Origin: Bacteroidales bacterium
GTDB taxonomy: Bacteria > Bacteroidota > Bacteroidia > Bacteroidales > UBA932
Direction: 5' to 3'
Length of the DNA stretch: 8,712 nt
Assembly: GCA_017551405.1 (NCBI GenBank)
Contig: JAFZLP010000133.1
Location: 1-8,712, forward strand
Below, one piece after another: positions 5,779 through 8,712 of this stretch; the stretch's first letter is position 1; the number at the start of each line of letters is the position of its first letter. Under the pieces are notes generated by a model. That model did no database searches. It saw nothing but the letters and a program-made list of their open reading frames with translations, and was not told the DNA's origin. The position numbers and the translations under genes are program-made.

Positions 5779-7617
5779 TTAAATCTCCTTGCTGATTGCG
5801 TCTACGAGTTCATTTACGAGGAAAGGCTGTCCCTGGACCTTGCCGAAGCTCTTGATGTTGAGCCCGGGATACAAGGTGCGGAGATAACCTGCGAACTGGC
5901 CGCTGTTGAGTTCGCATACAAGGATGGTGTCGTAGGATTCCAGAACCTTTTTCGTGTTGCGGGGAACGGGCATGATGTAGTCGAAATGCACGCGTGAAAC
6001 CTGCTTCCCTGCGGAACGGATTTCGTTAATGGCCGAAAGGATATGGCCGTAGGTTCCGCCCCAGCCCACTACGAGGAGCTTGCCCTTTTCAGGGCCGTCC
6101 ACCTCGAGCTCGGGGATGAAATCTGCGATCTTCTGAACTTTGGCTGCACGCTCGTCCACCATGAGCTGATGGTTCTGCGGGTCGGACGAAAGCACGCCTT
6201 CGTGGTTTTTCTCGAGACCGCCCACGCGGTGTTCGAAACCCTTCTGTCCGGGCAGGGCCCACTTGCGGACGAAATTGGCGTCGCGCTCGAAGGGATGGAA
6301 CTTGCCGTCCTCGGCAAGCGACTTGGCGAAGGGAGGCTTGATCTCGGGATAATCGCTCATGTTGGGAATCAGCCAGGGTTCGCTGCCGTTGCCAAGGAAG
6401 CCTTCGCTGAGCAGGAAGACGGGAGTCATGTGCTCGAGGGCTATCTTGGCGGCATTGAAGGCGGCGTTGAAGCAATGAGCCGGGGAATGGGCTGCCACGA
6501 TGGGCATGGGGCATTCGCCGTTACGGCCGTAGAGGGCCTGGCCGAGATCGGTCTGTTCGGTCTTGGTGGGGATGCCGGTGGAGGGGCCGGCGCGCTGGAC
6601 GTCGACCACCACGAGCGGAAGTTCCGTCATGACCGCAAGTCCGAGGGCCTCGCTCTTGAGGGAGAGGCCGGGACCGGAAGTGGTGGTGACGGCAAGGTTG
6701 CCGGCATAGGCCGCGCCGATGGCGGTGCAGACGCCGGCGATTTCGTCCTCTGCCTGGAGGGTCTTGACACCCAGATACTTATGGATTGCAAGTTCCTCAA
6801 GGATGGCAGTTGCGGGCGTTATGGGATATGAGCCGCAGAAGAGTGGCAGGCCGCTCTTTTCGCTGGCAGCCATCAGGCCCCATGCGGTGGCCTGGTTGCC
6901 GGTGATGTTGCGGTAGATGCCCTTCTTGAGCTTCGCGGGGGCGATGTGGTAGGTGTCTGCGACCATCTGCAGGTTGGCGGCGTAGTTGTAGCCGTCCCTG
7001 AGTACCTTCTTGTTGGGCTCCACCACCTCGGGATGCTTCTTCGCGAACTTCTTTTCGATATACTCGAAGGTGTAGTCCAGCGGGCGGTCGAAGATGAAGC
7101 AGGCCATGCCCAGAGTGAACATGTTCTTGCACTTGTCAATGGCCTTCTTGTCCATGCCGCTGTCCTTGAGGCTTTCCTCGGTGAGCGTGGTGATGGGAGC
7201 GACGATGAGGTTGCGGTCGTCGACCTTGAGTTCGGTGAACGGGTTGTCCGTCTTGAAACCCGCCCTCTGCATGAGGGCCTCGGTGAGCGAATCCTCGTCG
7301 ACCAGGATGGTGGCGGTGCGCTTGCACCATTTGGCGTTGGCCTTCAGGGCCGCCGGGTTCATTGCGACCAGCATGTCGCAGTAGTCGCCGGGAGTGGTGA
7401 CGTCGCTGCTGCCGATGTGGACCTGGAACCCGGAAACGCCGGAAACCGTGCCGTGCGGGGCGCGGATTTCTGCCGGATAGTCCGGAAAAGTGGAGAGTTC
7501 GTTGCCGTAGACTGCTGACGTATTCGCAAAAAGAGTTCCGGTGAGCTGCATGCCGTCACCGGAATCTCCTGCAAATCTTATCACAACATCTTTGGCGTCG
7601 ATTACCTTGTGTTGCAT
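5779..7617 (-). CDS. korA: 2-oxoglutarate:ferredoxin oxidoreductase, alpha subunit (gamma domain fused)
   Basis: The 612-residue product is the partner of KorB. Domain order: an N-terminal gamma domain (about 8-195) with FAGDSGDGMQLTG (15-27); the thiamine-diphosphate pyrimidine domain (about 230-450) with GSYPITPAT (262-270), QAEDEIAG (288-295), TTSGPGLSLKSE (312-323) and RAGPSTGIPTKTEQTDL (342-358); then a C-terminal domain (about 512-612) starting at KLLVVGWGGTYG. The gamma-alpha fusion and length are typical of KorA of Bacteroidota and Actinobacteria. The complex reversibly joins 2-oxoglutarate + CoA + oxidised ferredoxin with succinyl-CoA + CO2 + reduced ferredoxin, in the cytoplasm. In anaerobes the reductive direction supplies 2-oxoglutarate. 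It starts 41 bases after the skp stop with no convincing promoter in the gap, so it may be read from the promoter upstream of skp. Confidence 0.94.
   Translation of the reverse strand: MQHKVIDAKDVVIRFAGDSGDGMQLTGTLFANTSAVYGNELSTFPDYPAEIRAPHGTVSGVSGFQVHIGSSDVTTPGDYCDMLVAMNPAALKANAKWCKRTATILVDEDSLTEALMQRAGFKTDNPFTELKVDDRNLIVAPITTLTEESLKDSGMDKKAIDKCKNMFTLGMACFIFDRPLDYTFEYIEKKFAKKHPEVVEPNKKVLRDGYNYAANLQMVADTYHIAPAKLKKGIYRNITGNQATAWGLMAASEKSGLPLFCGSYPITPATAILEELAIHKYLGVKTLQAEDEIAGVCTAIGAAYAGNLAVTTTSGPGLSLKSEALGLAVMTELPLVVVDVQRAGPSTGIPTKTEQTDLGQALYGRNGECPMPIVAAHSPAHCFNAAFNAAKIALEHMTPVFLLSEGFLGNGSEPWLIPNMSDYPEIKPPFAKSLAEDGKFHPFERDANFVRKWALPGQKGFEHRVGGLEKNHEGVLSSDPQNHQLMVDERAAKVQKIADFIPELEVDGPEKGKLLVVGWGGTYGHILSAINEIRSAGKQVSRVHFDYIMPVPRNTKKVLESYDTILVCELNSGQFAGYLRTLYPGLNIKSFGKVQGQPFLVNELVDAISKEI
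5784..5790 (-). promoter_or_regulatory. Shine-Dalgarno sequence for korB
   Basis: On the minus strand AAGGAGA lies 8 bases before the korB ATG and inside the last codons of korA (Lys-Glu-Ile-stop). It is the only strong Shine-Dalgarno sequence seen in this window; the other starts have AT-rich leaders without one, as is usual in Bacteroidota. Confidence 0.6.
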
Positions 7618-7658
7618 TTCAGATTATGTGGTTATTGCAAATTGGTTGTTCGGATTGG

Positions 7659-8213
7659 TTATTGCTGTGCCTGGGCCTGGAGTTCTGCCTGAAGGCTTTC
7701 CAGAGTCCTGTCGGCGGGGATGTTGAGGACCTTGCGGGCTGCCGGGGTGAGATCGGTGCTCTGGGTCTCGTCGATGTAAAGGATGCTGGTGCGGTCGAAC
7801 ACATAGATGTAGCCGCCCTGCTTGGCAAGGTCGTTGACCGTATCCTGGGCCTTCTTGTAGATGGGGGCCATGAGCTGCTGCTCCTGCTGGGCGAGCTCCT
7901 GCTGGATGCTCTGGGAGAACTGCTGGATGCGGACCTGGATGTCGGTAAGCTCCTTCTCCTTGCTTTCCCTGATGGCGGGGGTCATGGTGTTGACCTTCTC
8001 GGCGTACTGGTTGTACTTGTTGTTATATTCGTCCACCATGCCCTGGTAGGTATCCTGAGCCTCCTTGCTGGAAGCCTGGAGGGTTGCACGCGCCTGATCG
8101 GACTCGGGCATGAGCTGAACGAGTTCGGAGAAATTGACGTGGGCGAACTTGGGCTGTGCCCATGCTGCCGCGCAGAGAAGCAGCGAAGCTGCGACTACGA
8201 TGATCTTTTTCAT
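7659..8213 (-). CDS. skp: OmpH/Skp-family periplasmic chaperone
   Basis: The 184-residue product has a signal peptide (MKK, hydrophobic core 4-17, cleavage after AWA at 19). Next comes the family's short N-terminal strand, PKFAHVNFSELVQLMPE (21-37), and a long charged, Gln-rich helical arm (about 38-128) with 'QFSQSIQQELAQQEQQLMAP' as its second limb. A C-terminal strand region, GGYIYVFDRTSILYID (133-148), completes the trimerisation body, and a Gln/Ala-rich tail follows. Skp trimers clasp unfolded outer-membrane proteins in the periplasm and pass them to BAM. Position just after bamA is the standard Bacteroidota arrangement, often with two skp copies; only one is present here, and korA follows instead. 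It has its own promoter. Confidence 0.93.
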   Translation of the reverse strand: MKKIIVVAASLLLCAAAWAQPKFAHVNFSELVQLMPESDQARATLQASSKEAQDTYQGMVDEYNNKYNQYAEKVNTMTPAIRESKEKELTDIQVRIQQFSQSIQQELAQQEQQLMAPIYKKAQDTVNDLAKQGGYIYVFDRTSILYIDETQSTDLTPAARKVLNIPADRTLESLQAELQAQAQQ

Positions 8214-8256
8214 ATCGATTCTTAATTGATTTTTAGTCTTTGTTAATACAAGGGTA

Positions 8257-8287
8257 CAAATTTACATTATTTTGTTCAATTAGCAAA
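8257..8287 (-). promoter_or_regulatory. Bacteroidota promoter upstream of skp
   Basis: On the minus strand TTTG (8287-8284) is followed after exactly 19 bases by TAAATTTG (8264-8257). This is a full match to the Bacteroidota primary-sigma consensus TTTG-N19-TAnnTTTG. The start point should lie near 8250, giving a leader of about 37 AT-rich bases before the skp ATG. The promoter begins only 7 bases after the bamA stop codon, so skp and probably korAB-gdhA can be read without bamA. Confidence 0.82.
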
Positions 8288-8294
8288 CATAGTG

Positions 8295-8712
8295 CTAGAA
8301 CTGTTGGCCTATCACGAAGTGGAACTGGCTGCCTCCGTTCGTGGCGTCGTCGAAGCCGTAACCCCAGTCTATGCCGAGCAGTCCGATCATGGGCAGGAAG
8401 ATGCGAACGCCCACGCCGGCGCTGCGCTTGATCTGGAAGGGATTGAAGTCCCTGATGTCGGCCCAGCAGTTGCCGCCCTCGAGGAAGGCCAGCACGAAGA
8501 TGGTGCTCTGAGGCTGGAGGATTACGGGATACCTGAACTCGACCGTGAACTTGTCGTAGACGTTACCGGCGTATGACATGCCCGATGAGTTGTAGGCGGT
8601 GGTCTTCTGCGGGGTGAGGGAGTAGTTCTCGTATCCGCGGAGCGGGATGACGTCGCTGCCGTAGGTGCTGTAGCCGCTCATGCCGTCGCCGCCGACCAGG
8701 AAGTACTCGAAG
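8295..8712 (-). CDS. bamA: BamA outer-membrane assembly factor, C-terminal part
   Basis: The frame is open at the right edge and gives the last 138 residues of an Omp85 barrel, ending at TAG 8295-8297. Visible family features are YFLVGGDG near the edge, the 'PLRGYE' turn (RGY of the conserved VRGY/LRGY motif in the lid loop that reaches into the barrel), and paired strands KFTVEFRYPV and STIFVLAFLEGG. The terminal pattern GVGVRIFLPMIGLLGIDWGY leads to a final strand that ends in GQQF with a C-terminal Phe. BamA is the pore of the BAM complex that inserts barrel proteins such as the porin in this window. The POTRA domains and start lie outside. Followed by skp, its functional partner. Confidence 0.95.
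   Translation of the reverse strand, partial: FEYFLVGGDGMSGYSTYGSDVIPLRGYENYSLTPQKTTAYNSSGMSYAGNVYDKFTVEFRYPVILQPQSTIFVLAFLEGGNCWADIRDFNPFQIKRSAGVGVRIFLPMIGLLGIDWGYGFDDATNGGSQFHFVIGQQF

Noticed and set aside
7618..7658. A private promoter for korA in the skp-korA gap
   Set aside because: The closest match on the minus strand is CAATTTGC, which lacks the TA of TAnnTTTG and has no TTTG at the right distance.

Overview
The window reads as part of a chromosome from an anaerobic member of the Bacteroidota, most likely an uncultured Bacteroidales. Three things point there. The promoters are of the Bacteroidota type: a TTTG, 19-base spacer, TAAATTTG pair lies upstream of the Skp/OmpH gene, and TAnnTTTG boxes lie upstream of the porin and the transporter. 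Most starts lack a Shine-Dalgarno sequence. The gene set includes a two-subunit KorAB 2-oxoacid:ferredoxin oxidoreductase and the bamA-skp pair typical of the phylum. Coding DNA is fairly GC-rich and intergenic DNA is AT-rich. The genus cannot be fixed from the sequence alone.

Layout, plus strand (1-1630): the 3' part of rpsT (ribosomal protein S20) enters from the left edge. It is followed by a hairpin, a tRNA-Pro(CGG) that starts directly at the end of the hairpin's T-rich tail, and a 19-bp terminator hairpin that starts directly at the tRNA 3' end. Next comes a complete OprO/OprP-type outer-membrane porin with its own -7 box, ending in a perfect hairpin terminator shared with the convergent gene.

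Layout, minus strand (read from 8712 down to 1636): the bamA 3' end; a strong promoter; skp/ompH (periplasmic chaperone); korA and korB (3 bases apart); gdhA (33 bases further); then, after a hairpin and a candidate promoter, a DASS/SLC13 dicarboxylate transporter. Immediately after the transporter stop codon lies a GC-rich, non-coding element of about 211 bases (1636-1846) that folds back on itself through at least seven nested or stacked helices. This is the least explained object in the window.

How the genes fit together: BamA and Skp serve outer-membrane protein biogenesis, and the porin is a likely client. KorAB interconverts succinyl-CoA plus CO2 and 2-oxoglutarate using ferredoxin, GdhA aminates 2-oxoglutarate to glutamate, and the DASS carrier moves C4-dicarboxylates such as succinate, fumarate or malate. 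The minus-strand genes therefore look like a dicarboxylate to 2-oxoglutarate to glutamate module that links carbon flow and ammonium assimilation, apparently transcribed behind an envelope-biogenesis gene. No phage, CRISPR, insertion sequence or defence gene is visible. The window is mostly ordinary core genome apart from the folded element and some regulatory arrangements.
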